DNA of 64,000 nt from Pyrrhoderma lamaoense (Eukaryota > Basidiomycota > Agaricomycetes > Hymenochaetales > Hymenochaetaceae), in NCBI GenBank assembly GCA_002794735.1, contig NBAZ01000016.1, positions 1 to 64,000 on the forward strand, in the 5' to 3' direction. Within the stretch, counting starts at the first letter, position 1. The number at the start of each line of letters is the position of its first letter. Below, one piece after another: positions 24,401-35,300 of this stretch. The position numbers and the translations under genes were made by a program. The notes below the pieces were generated by a model. The model saw nothing but the letters and a program-made list of their open reading frames with translations. It made no database searches and was not told the origin of the DNA.

Positions 24401-24839
24401 TATCCCTGCACCTCCAAGTAAAAGAAGAACATTCGGCGCTTCCTCGCTTTCGAACCAATCTCTGATTCTCCAGATTAGTCCAACTCGTGTGTTCTTAAGA
24501 CACTCTCTTCTACCAGGATGAGTCATATGTCTTGGGTCCAGCTTCTTCCTCAATTCTATCGAAATCTTTGGCTACGATAGGTTTACAAGCGTAACTTTAT
24601 ACTCTCACCTTCTAGCAGTTCCTTCTTGCACTCTCCGTCTCCTTGAAGTATTGAGAAAAAGAGAAAATCAGTCTTTTCAAATCAGTTGCAGATGATCTTG
24701 TATATTTACCACGACTGGTATCTAAAGCGTTGATGTTCACATTCGTTCCAATGTTATTAATATTTGTCTGATTTCCAGTTACATCATGATACGTCCCAAT
24801 TTCTGCTTGAGAATTTCCCCCTATTTGTTTAAACGTCAT
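21461..24839 (-). pseudogene. G7: NACHT-WD40 NLR with two frameshifts
   Basis: Exon 1 (24839-24710) has the full N-terminal motif (GTYHDVTGNQTN), the mini-exon is 24641-24609, the NACHT exon 24555-23037 and the WD40 exon 22980-21461. NACHT: Walker A GGAGIGKST, Walker B VLVVIDALDECG. A G run near 23978 is one base shorter than in G5 (SSGELEG context), shifting frame between the NTPase core and its helical part. A second frameshift near 21955 falls in the segment between blades 6 and 7. Later sequence is open again: RTLNTCFSTKLHFSGYEG, a Pro-rich linker PPVLPLLPPPPVPES and the tail LSFAVIVASVSLLISHYY. Without these two indels it would be full length. Confidence 0.85.
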
Positions 24840-26509
24840 GGTGCGAAATATGGGTGTTAAATCAAGGGGAACGTGTTCAAGTATAATACTACTGAACGGG
24901 ATAGTTTAAATAAAATCGTATATTGCACCGTAATATCTCAGACGCTTCAGAGAATAAGATAAAGGCACCACAAAAAGATGTATGATAGCAAGCAGAGTAT
25001 GAGTGCGTGTCAAGCTTTCCATGAGCTCTGGCATAACTTCTTATCTGATGAATCCGATCACTTGATACATCTTGTAAGACTACCCTTACCAGGATACTGA
25101 GTGATTATTAATATTGATTTCCCACCATTCCTAACTCATTTCCCCCCTTCTCGTTGCACGATTATATGCTGCTACGTTGGTAAATCTTCTTTCCCGTAGC
25201 TTCGTAAGTATAGAATGCACTGGTTATCAGTACATTGATATCACTAGACCTGCTTCTCTCTTGTTCATCGGCTCGCATTCATTCATCGGTTTCTACCTAT
25301 CCCTTGTACTATGCCTCTCACACCATCGCCTCTTACAAGATATTCCATAAGAAATAGCATCTCACACGTGCACCGGGAGCTCTCAGATAACGATGCTGAT
25401 TGCTTTTACTCAAAATGGAGTTTGTCGAAGTTTTTTTGAGAGTCCTCGCTAATTTCATTTAGCTCTTAGTTAGCAAGAACCAGTAAACATCTTTGCCAAT
25501 ACGTACCTTAAGCTCCGATTACTGTAGATCTGGTAGTCCTATGCTGTCACGAGGCTAATTTTGGTTGGAAAACGATAATCGAATAAAAAGAGAAAAGTAT
25601 GCCTTGGTTTTCTCACAGCTTACCCATCATTCATCCTATTCGCCTCTACTTTACAGGTCGCCTAGCGTCAGATTGTATATCAAGAATCTCCAGTGCTATA
25701 GAGGCTATTGATAGTATGAGTGTATAGCAGTATTTCGCACTCAATGGAAGTGAAGAGTTATCTAAATAATGAGCAGGAAAACTCAGGTTTGGATAAGTAC
25801 TTGAGGTGTTACGGATGTGAGAAATCGTACGTAAGGAGCTATTACAGATTTCATAGACTTACGGAGTCTCCATTGTCCCAATAGGAAGTGACTTTGGGTT
25901 GCTCCATATATTCTTTATATTGATGACCTGCTGATTGATGATCGTTAGTTGAGCCTCAATTAGAGAATGAGTGTATAGAACACTCCCTCATCGAGCTGAG
26001 ATGAAAAATTTCCCATTTGGAAGCATATCGAAGTCGACTGGTTATTACTGATGAAAGATAGTGGTGAAGATGAGCTAGGTCTACAACATATGTTGATATG
26101 AGCAAGACATACTATCCTACTTACAGTCTAGTCATAGTCTTCATTATTGGTCAATCATAAAACCATGTATGTGATTACAGTAGTAAGTTTCACTTGAACT
26201 CAGTCAAGCGCTTAACCATGTCTATCCTAAATTTAGTTGACTTCCCAAACTTGGGAGATTGGCATTCAAAAATCAAATGAGATCACTGGAATCATCGTAG
26301 GGGATATATTTATTGTATATTCGAGAATCCTGATTATAGTATCACAAAACAATGTGTAGCAGGACACCCTCTTTTAAACTGATACTGAAGGCTTGGTAGG
26401 TATCTAATAGAAGTAGATATGAAATATGAAGGGGGAAATACTTATCGGGAAAAAAAGGAGTTAACGTGCGGTTTTGAATCGTCCGATAGCAGATACTATA
26501 TGCAAAGTC
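24840..26509. other. Intergenic: G7 upstream region
   Basis: Near 25340-25500 the sequence is a diverged copy of the block containing the 81-aa frame (3999-4244 and 48080-48325), here with a stop. The rest, 25500-26500, shows no gene, RNA or repeat that I can support. Confidence 0.4.
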
Positions 26510-27615
26510 ATTCTTTAACAGGCTGGTGAGGGTTGTGGTGGCGCTTGTGGAGGATGCTGTTTGAAAGTAGTATCCTTTCCATCGGAGAAAGTAAAACATT
26601 CTGTCCACCGATCTCCTTCATACCTTAAGAATTGCAATTTATTGAAAAGTGTGTATTTAGAGTGCGTTGTAGGACCAGCTAAGTGTTTGGCCGGTCGTAG
26701 TGCATTTATAATGCACTTTCTAACTCGCCCGAGAAGTCCATTGCTACCACTCGGCCGCGCGCCTCATTCACTTCTCTTACTATTTAGCTTCACTTTCTAC
26801 ACTTACTTGAGGGTAGGGTTCGTTTATATGACCCCTCGTTTCTGATAGCTTAAACCCTTCGTCCAGTGGCATATAGCCACCTGGACACCATGCTTTCCTT
26901 ATTATCTAACTTTTATCTCGCGTTTTGCTATATAAGCCTCCAGACTTGAGGCCGTAGTGAAGGAAGAGATCCCTAATCAATTCCTACTAAATTACCAGTC
27001 TATTCACCCCCCCCCCCCAAGTAGCTCTCTAAAGTCTCCTGTACTCTTTATCTACTACTCGACTGCTTTATTAGCCTGCCCGGGCGCGCTTGTAACGCTC
27101 TGACCGTACTGCAAGCCGTCCGGGCGGACTGAAATACATACACTTTTACCTCAAACTACAGCCTCGGTCGGGGTTCTGTTCTATACGTTTCTACTACTTT
27201 TACTGGTCTGTGAAGTCTCAGCTAGCCTCGAGGTCTCTATCAGTCTCTACGGTCCGACCGAGATCTCGGCCAAACGGCCGAGGTCGAGTATCTCACTATT
27301 TAGCCCCCAAATCTTAGCCTGAGCATCGTGTCTGGTGTAGGCAGACTCTAAACCCCACGTCCTCGCCACTAAATACGACACCAAGGTCAAAATCTGACCA
27401 AAAGTTTAGTTTTCAGCGTATATTATACATGGTCCGATAGCCAGAGGACGACGAAGATGTCTAGGATCCCAGATGAGTTAACTACCGTCACCTTTGTCTA
27501 GCCAGCCATTATCATCCATTTTCCATGTGCTTTGTTCCGAGTGCTCATTGATAGTCCATATTCGGATAACTCCGATAAAGTATGCTGTAGAAGATTCGAC
27601 TACTTCGGCAATAGA
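26510..27615 (-). pseudogene. WD40 C-terminal relic split by a solo LTR
   Basis: Right part (27615-27416) reads a last blade and the post-propeller start: GVIRIWTINEHSEQSTWKM, DNGWLDKGDGS, LIWDPRHLRRPL. Left part (26667-26510) continues with RTLNT-like residues, EGDRWTECFTFSDGKDTTFK and a Pro-rich stretch. The LTR at 26668-27415 sits between them. Everything upstream of the last blade is missing, so it is a dead fragment. Confidence 0.75.
26668..27415 (+). repeat. Solo LTR (748 bp) with GCGT target duplication
   Basis: Begins TGTAGGACCAGC, ends AGTTTAGTTTTCA, and is flanked by GCGT on both sides (26664-26667 and 27416-27419). It is highly similar to the copy at 14961 in nearly every segment, including the TATA stretch and the tctggtgtaggcagactc block. 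The duplicated GCGT lies in the codons of the post-propeller CIRT-type motif of the WD40 host. Confidence 0.8.
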
Positions 27616-27619
27616 CACA

Positions 27620-28157
27620 GAAAGTGCATTATAAATGCACTATGACCGGCCAAACACTTAGCTGATCCTACATGAGACTTGGTTTGTTTCTCCCCAAACG
27701 GGAAATGGATCATGTTAGAATGGTGCTCAGGTTTTTCTAAATGTGTTCATCTGTGGATCACGTCTTCCCGTGATCTTTTACTTGGCGTTTGTCTGCCCTC
27801 TATTTTCTCAATAGCCTATTTCCTAACTCGCTCGGAAAGTCAGTTGCTACTACTCTGTCGCATGCCTCGTTCATTTCTCTTACTATTTAGCTTCAATTTC
27901 TACTCTTACTCGAGGGTAGAGTTCGTTTATACGACTCCCTCGTTTCTGATAGCTTAAACCCTTCGTCCAGTGGCATATAGCCACCTAGAATCCATGCTTT
28001 CCTTATTATCTACCCTTTATCTCGCGTCTTGATATATAAGCCTCCAGACTTGAGGCCGTAATGAATCAGTCAATAACCAGTGACTCCTCTATCCAACCCC
28101 CCTCGCCACTTAAATTCAACTCAATGGTCCAATCTTGACCAAAAGTTTAGTTTTCAC
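27620..28157 (+). repeat. Rearranged LTR fragments enclosing a piece of WD40 coding sequence
   Basis: 27620-27671 is the LTR start in reverse orientation (reverse complement reads tgtaggatcagctaagtg). 27672-27824 reads plus-strand WD40 (LVCFSPNGKWIM, then a VHLW blade end and CLPSIFSIAY). 27825-28157 is the body of an LTR in plus orientation, with an internal deletion after the ttgaggccgta stretch and the usual agttttca end. No target duplication is visible. It is a composite of at least two LTR copies and a host fragment. Confidence 0.6.
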
Positions 28158-28713
28158 CATAGATGGAGGAAGATGGCAAATCTCAATGAAAACGGTCCAG
28201 AAATGCAGCTTATGTTGTTATGAAGATACAAGTAGTTTGGTTGCAAGATGATAATTGATTCATTACAAAAGAATCATTATAAAAAAACACCGCGCGTAAG
28301 TTCATGTATGAGTAAATATGTTTTTGAATCAAGTTTGCATCTCTCATTTCCTATTTTAGTTGCTTGTTCCGGATCTTGCAATCGTGAGATCTGATGCATC
28401 AATCTGATCCCACGTTGCTTATTGTGATTTTAAGGGACCGGATCATATCACTTCATTCTGATGCATAGCAGTATAACTCTGTTTTGCTGACAATGATTGC
28501 TTGATAGGTAATTTGCTCTCACAGCAACGGCTAGATGTATTTATAGAAGACCACAAATCGGCTATATAAAGAGATGGAGATAAAATATCCATAGTACATA
28601 TTCGTAAAGTAGATGCGGGACACCTTTAGGAAAGTATGATATCTGCATCTATTCTCATTACTAATGGTAAGGAAGCTCTATACAAGTGAGGGGTAATGCA
28701 TACTAACTATTGA

Positions 28714-30600
28714 CTAATGGTGATAGTAATGAGATACTAAGAGAGAAGTCGAGGCAACGATGACAGCAAACGAAAAATATAACGGGCGTCTGAGAAGCAC
28801 AATAGTAGATACTGTACTTCCAGGGACTGGTGGAGGTGGAGGTAGTATGTGGGATAGAACTGGTGGTGATTGTAAAAGGGGCTGCTCGAAAGTAATATCC
28901 TCACCATCGGAAAATGTGAAACATTCAGTCCATCGATCACTTTCGTACCCTGAGAATTGTATTTTTGTTGAGAAGCAGGTATTTAGAGTGCGTATGCATG
29001 GACCAAGTAGTAGAGACTGACGAAGATATTCGGGAATCCAGATGAGTGATTTACCGTCACCTTTATCCAGCCATCCATTATAGCTCATTTTCCGTGTGCT
29101 TTTCCCCGAGTACTCGTCTATGGACCATATTCGGATGACACCATCCAAGGATTCTGTAGAAAATTCGATTGTTTCGTTGTTGGACATGGGGGAGAAGACT
29201 AACGAGGAGTCGACAGAAGATAGGCAGAGAAACTTGACTAATGAGATCACAGGATGAAGTGTTCCACAGATAAACAGTATTAACCGATACCGAAGTGATC
29301 CACTTTCCGTTGGGTGAGAAAGAAACCAAGTGTGCACCCTGGTTTATTGGACCATAGACAGATCGGCCAGTTTCAGCGTCCCATACTATAATCTCCCACT
29401 CAGATGCAGAGACGATACGAGAGCCATCGCGGGAGAAGTTCACGGATCTAGGCGGGTCTGAATGTCCTTGTAGGGTGACAAGTCGCTTGCCACTCGATGC
29501 ATCCCAAGTGAGGATAGAATCATCTCTCAATATGGCAGCGATCTTCTTACTGTCAGTTGAGTAAATCAATTGTCGGACGATTCCGTCTTCCGATCCCATA
29601 TCCAATTTCGTTGATAAGCATCCATCTTTGATCTTCCACAATCTGATTCTAGTTCTCAGAGCTACAGCTATGTATTCTCCATAAGGGGAAATGACAAAAG
29701 CGAAGATGTTCCCTGAAAGCCCTTTTAACCGTTTCTGTATAATCATACCACGACAATAGATTTTCGCTCTATCAAGGGAAGAAAGGACGTATAAATGTGA
29801 GGGGTGCACTCGAATATGAATTCGCAAAATGCTACAAGCTGCATTCTAGCATCTTGTAGGAAGGCTGTCAGCTACGGGCGTCTATCTTGCAGCAATTGTA
29901 TCTTTGTTGACTCAGAATGCGAGATTATACCATCTAACTCACCCCAAGCCAATTGCTAATACTGCTTTAATGCAATGATACTACCTGCCGAAGAGAATTC
30001 TTCATCAAGAATGGCAATGACAAAGAGAATGAGTTTCCGATAGCCTCCTAAGAGTAAATGTATGAGCCTCGAGCCAGAAGAGCAGTCGATTAAGAGAGGA
30101 TCTCTCTAGTTTGTAATACAACCCGTCCGTTAGAACAGCTTCTTGCACGTGCAAGACCCAAACCCTGCAATTGTACCCCAGATGATTGGAGAAATTTATA
30201 TCTATTATGCCTCTGATTCCAAGTACATATCTTACCCTCCTAAACGATATCTCTAGGAGATATATAATGAATCGAGGTTACTTCTCCATCACATCGAAAC
30301 AAGGGTGTGCGATCGACCCTTTCTGTTTTTTCTTCGTCAATGAGCCATACCTGCCTGTACGTACTCTCGGACATCCTGTAATCATAAATAGAGGCGTGGA
30401 GTAGATTGGATCGGTAAGATTGGTTGAGATTGTAATCAATGGGTGAGCGTAATGAAGTGAGTTTGCGCCTTGGGTCTATATCCAGCATCTGATCAATGAC
30501 TTCACATGATAATTTCTCCTTCATAACCAAGATCAGTGAGAGTACCCTCAGGAAGATAATTCTCGTATCCTCGTCCCAGTAAAGATCAAACATTAGTAGC
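28714..30600 (-). pseudogene. G8: decayed NACHT-WD40 gene
   Basis: NACHT C-terminal pieces lie at 30593-30240 (YWDEDTRIIFLRVLSLIL, then LLHASIYDYRMSEST) and further degenerate to about 29900. The WD40 exon occupies 29827-28714 with a frameshift near 29200-29230 between blades 6 and 7. The part downstream of that shift is open for about 200 codons, with the block GYESDRWTECFTFSDGED, a Pro-rich linker and the tail FSFAVIVASTSLLVSHYY. The NTPase core (Walker A/B) is absent. It is the mirror partner of G4. Confidence 0.8.
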
Positions 30601-30992
30601 TACTACAACTATTTACAGATGTGAAGATAGCAGTATATTTTAAAGCCGAATCGAAATTAAAGCTTAGTGATCTAATCGGACTTTCTGTATCAAAGTTATG
30701 AGAAGGATACTGATCTGACTGTATCAAGCAAAATACATCGCTATTATATTATGAATAATCACAGAATCACCTCCGATAGACTTTGCTATCAGCTTACATG
30801 GTAGTCAATGTCCACAGTATTGGCCAGATGACTCCACGGAAACTCTTTGATTCTTTTTATGTGGAAGTGATATGTACATTGGGTTTCCTAAAGCGATGCC
30901 ACGAAGTCTACTCTGGTTAAGATGAAATGCACAGATATACATCTGTGCAGTAGAGAAGATGTTATGTACAAGAGGACAGTAATATGCATTAA

Positions 30993-31982
30993 CTAATTGA
31001 GATAGTAACGAAATATGATGAGGGAGATACATGCAAGTATGATAGCAAGGGAAAAGTATAAAAACGAGACTTCAGACTGCAACATAGTCAAGAACATAGA
31101 AAGTAGCGTAGGTTGAAGTTGCTTGAAAGTAATATCCTCGCCATCGGAAAAGGTGAAGCAGTCTGTCCAACGGTTCCCCTCGTATCCTGATAAGTCTAGT
31201 TTTGTCGAGAACTGGGTATTTAAAGTGCGTATGCATGGTCCAAATAGTAGAGAGCGGCGGAGATGTTCAGGAACCCAGATAAGTAAGCTACCGCCATCTC
31301 CAACCAGCCATCCATCATCGTACATTCCCCTTGTACTCTGTTTCGAGTGCTCATCGATAGACCATATTCGGATAACTCCATCCTTGGACATTGTAGCAAG
31401 CTCGGTTGTCTCGCAGTTAGACACAGGAGAGAGAGTTATCGAGGATATAGAGGGTAGAAAAACGCTGCAAAGTAAATCTCCGGCAGAAATGTTCCACAAA
31501 TAAAGAGTATTACCCGATACCGAAGTAATCCACTTTCCATTGGGTGAGAAAGAGACCAAGCATGCACCCTCTTTGATTGTATTATGGACGAATTGGCCAA
31601 ACAAAACTATTTGACCAGTTTCGAAGTCCCATACTCTTATTAACCGCTCAAATGCAAAGACGATACGAGAACCATCGTGGGAGAATTGCATGGATTCGGT
31701 GTAATCTGAAAGGTCTTGTATTGTGACAAGTTGCTCGCCACTCAATGCGTCCCAAATGAGGACAGATTTATCCCACGAGGTGCCGGCAATCTTCTTTCCG
31801 TCTGGGGAATAAACGAGTATCAGGCACCCTGTGAAAGAAAAATGTTCCCACAGATTATATGGATCACCATCATTAATATTAACATTTAGTGTGGTTGACC
31901 AGAGAAGTGGACTCATCGCCTTCATTTCACTTTGGACCTTCCATGACCTGATTTCAGTACTCAGTAAGTTCTTGAGTAACGC
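30993..31982 (-). pseudogene. G9 3' half: WD40 blades and membrane tail, cut off by the copia insertion
   Basis: Begins immediately at the copia target site and continues in frame with the G9 5' half at 45135-47515 once the element and one AACGC are ignored. It shows blades 3-7 (VLIWDALSGEQ, WITSVSGNTLYLW, VIRIWSIDE), the LLIWVPEHLRRSLLFGPC and GYEGNRWTDCFTFSDGED blocks, and a hydrophobic end (YFSLAIILACISLIIFRYYLN). As split, it has no promoter or start of its own, except whatever minus-strand activity the copia LTR might give. Confidence 0.85.
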
Positions 31983-32132
31983 TGTTATTGTAGAAGTATC
32001 TTAAGTTATATTAGATAAGCAAGTGGCAATTAGATAATGTAGTCACTAAATGTACCTCAGTATAAGTAGTAGATACTTAGGTTTAATATACTTTAGTGGT
32101 TCTACTCCCATCTGCGCATCCCGCTTCCAACA
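31983..32132 (+). repeat. Copia 5' LTR
   Basis: 150 bp, TGTTATTG...TTCCAACA. Short for an LTR but within the copia range. By eye it matches the 3' copy base for base. Confidence 0.95.
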
Positions 32133-32143
32133 GGTTATGAGCC
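32133..32143 (+). promoter_or_regulatory. Copia primer binding site, initiator-tRNA half type
   Basis: GGTTATGAGCC directly follows the LTR. Its complement GGCTCATAACC fits the anticodon stem-loop of initiator tRNA-Met (CTCATAA with the CAT anticodon), not a tRNA 3' end. Drosophila copia is known to prime from such a tRNA half. Confidence 0.75.
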
Positions 32144-32385
32144 TTGCCTCCTAACCACTGTACAAAAGAAAAGAAAACATGTCACACGAAACTGAAAACG
32201 CAATCAACATCGCATGGTACCTACGAGCGATACTACTGTCTAACATAGTCTAAGTACATGCATCTGGCCTAACAGACAGCACAGGACTAGTACCAAGAGA
32301 AACCCTCACACGAATATTCTCCAGAGAGGTATACGACACACAAATAAACGCCCTACTAAAGCTGCTAAGGAGAGAACTTTGTCTC

Positions 32386-35300
32386 ATGGCCAACAAGTCC
32401 GTAAAGAGCTCTAACGAACACTGTCTTATACAAGCCAAAGAAATCTACCCACTTGCTCTACGATCGTTAAACCAGAAACCACACCTTCTACCCATGCCCA
32501 ACTTCAGCGACGACGTTACCACAGAGCTGGAAATAGTAACCCTACATTCCTTCGAGAACACAATAGAAGGACAGAAAGGGATAATTGCGGAACTTTTAAA
32601 CAGATCAGCTGGACTATCCGGGGACCTAAGCCAACTTACACAAGAGGTATCCGAGCACAAAGAACTCGATTCGGAAGGAGAGTCTGAAAAGGAAGGAGAG
32701 GAAGACACACCGCCTGAAATTAAACAAGAGCAGGAAGACAATAACGAAACCACACCACCCCTATCCCACACCCCTAAAAATTCACCTTCCCCAAAAAGAA
32801 AACGCTCAACATCCTCATCTTCCTCAGGCTCCCCACCACCCAGACCACCACCACCACCACCCCCAACACCACCACCAGCTGCAAACATGGCACTACCTAG
32901 CAACCCTGACATTCTCAAGTTCCTTGACATACAGTTCAAAGCGCTCCCAAACCTAGACGAGAACGGAGCAAACTACGGCTACTTCAAGACCAGACTCATC
33001 CTAATCTTTAAAGCAGCGGCGTCCTACGTAAACGAACCAGTCTTCAACTTCCTCACCACAGAGGTTGCGAATTCAACAACAGAGGTCAAAGCAATAGATA
33101 CTCACGCACTAAACATGTTATTCGGCAAGTTACCCATGAATATAAGTGTACAGCTAACTGGCTTAGTACAGAATGCAGCCACAGCACACGTATTAGATGT
33201 ATACCGGCGCCTAGACAGGCAATTCGCTTACAAAAATACTGCTATAGTTAACCAACTACATAGCAACTTAATGCTACACGACACGTACACAGGAAGGATC
33301 ACAGAGCGTTTAACCAAGCTTAGAACGCTAGAGGGAGAGCTCGCACAACACGGCGAGTCTATTAAAGAAGAATCCGAGCACAACATCGTGATCGCACTCA
33401 TCCACAACATGAAAAAATACCAGAACCTGCTACACGACTATCAAAGGCGCTTGGAGCACAATGCCTTACTACAACCACAAGCAGGAGTAACCCTGCCCAC
33501 AAAGCTACGCCTACATGACTTTATTCTAGAAATAGAAACACTAAACAGACAATTAGCAACAGAAGCAATAGGCACAACAAGCTCCAAACTCAAAGACAAG
33601 AAATCAAGCGTAAAAAAGGAAGAAGTCACCACAGCAGCGTCCGCTAATGAGCCTAATAGCAACAAACAAGCCACCACATCAGCCACAGCGCAAACAAATA
33701 CAAGCAAATGCTTTAACTGCGGGGGCTCCGGACATTGGGCAAGCGTATGCCCAAGCCCCAAACAGCAATACCAACCAAGAGGCAGAGGAGGCTTCAACAC
33801 AAGACGCGGACGTCTGGTAAGGTTCAGAGGAAGAGGAAGAGGTCGTGGCTCAAACCAAGCGCACGGCATACAAGAAACAGCTGAAACCACAGCATATATC
33901 ACAGAAGTAGAAGATGACAATGTCCTCTACTTAGGAAACCACTCCGTGGACTTCACCAACGATGAAGAAAACGTAGAGGCCGAAAATCCTTCGGTATGTC
34001 CAGCCATGTCAATAACAAAGTCTGTTACTGACGTAATTCTTGATTCTGGCGCATCTATTCACATAACTCCATTTGCACGGTGCTTAACCAACATAACCCG
34101 CGTGGACAAACCAATCCATATAAAAACGGCTGATAGCAAGAGTACTTTGAGTAGTGTAACTATAGGCACACTAACAGTGCAGCTATCTACAAGTAAAGGG
34201 TTGATACCGCTCACCGTAAATAATGTGTATGCAATTAAAGGGGCTTCGTGGACATTAATTTCACAGTCCCAGTTATGTAAAGAAGGATATTCCTTCGAAT
34301 ATTTGCAAAATAAATGTCATATTTATAAACCAGACGGTAGTCACTTGGCTACAATAAGTACAAAAAACAACTTGTACTACCTATGCTCAATCATTAAATC
34401 TGAGACCCTATACGAAGCACACCGCAGGCTAGGACACATAAATTACCAATACCTACTAGAACTACACAAACAGAAATTAATTAAACTACAAGATCAAGTG
34501 CAAAGACAATGCGAAACCTGCGCAAAAGCGAACATCAAAAGGAAACCCATAGAAGGAAACCCACTATCAAAAGCCTCCGTCTTCGGAGAAGAAATACACA
34601 TGGACACACTAGGACCAATAGAACCCTCAGTGAGAGGATTTAGGTGGATATTAGGACTAACAGACGGGGCAACAAGATGGATAAGCGCAATATTCCTAAA
34701 AAACAAATCAGGGTCATTTCAAGCAGTTAAAGAATGGTACAACCTCAACAAAACCCAATACAACATAACCCTAAAAATCATACACTCAGACAACGCCCAA
34801 GAATTCAAAACGGAAGAGTTCCAAAACTTTACAAGAGAACTCGGAATAGTCAGAAGATACTCGGTACATCATACTCCACAGCAAAACGGAATAGCTGAAA
34901 GAACTTTCGGATCCATACAGTCGAAAATAAGGGTCATGCTATCAGAAAGCAAACTACCACCGAGCATGTGGATGGAAGCTGCAAGACACGCAGTATTCTT
35001 ACTAAACAGAACCCCGAGAAAACACACCTTCCCACGTTCACCATTCTTTTCTCGGTTTAAAGAACATTATGACTTATCCGAAATCCATGAGTTTGGACAA
35101 CCAGTTATAATACATGACCCCAAATCCAAATTCACACCCAGAGGAACTAAAGGCTACTGGGTAGGATTAGACGAAACCTCGTCAGGAAGCAAAGTGTATA
35201 TACCTGATAAATCATCAGTTGAAATACACAGAAATATAATGTTCTTAAACCAAGAACAAACTATAGACAATAAACAAAAACCAAACAACAAAAGAGAGAT

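Noticed and set aside
32133..32143. Possible tRNA gene remnant near the copia 5' LTR
   Set aside because: Only 11 bases match initiator tRNA and they lie exactly at the primer site; no cloverleaf.
32445..32939. Antisense Gly-rich frame opposite copia gag
   Set aside because: Product of the poly-Pro coding stretch read backwards.
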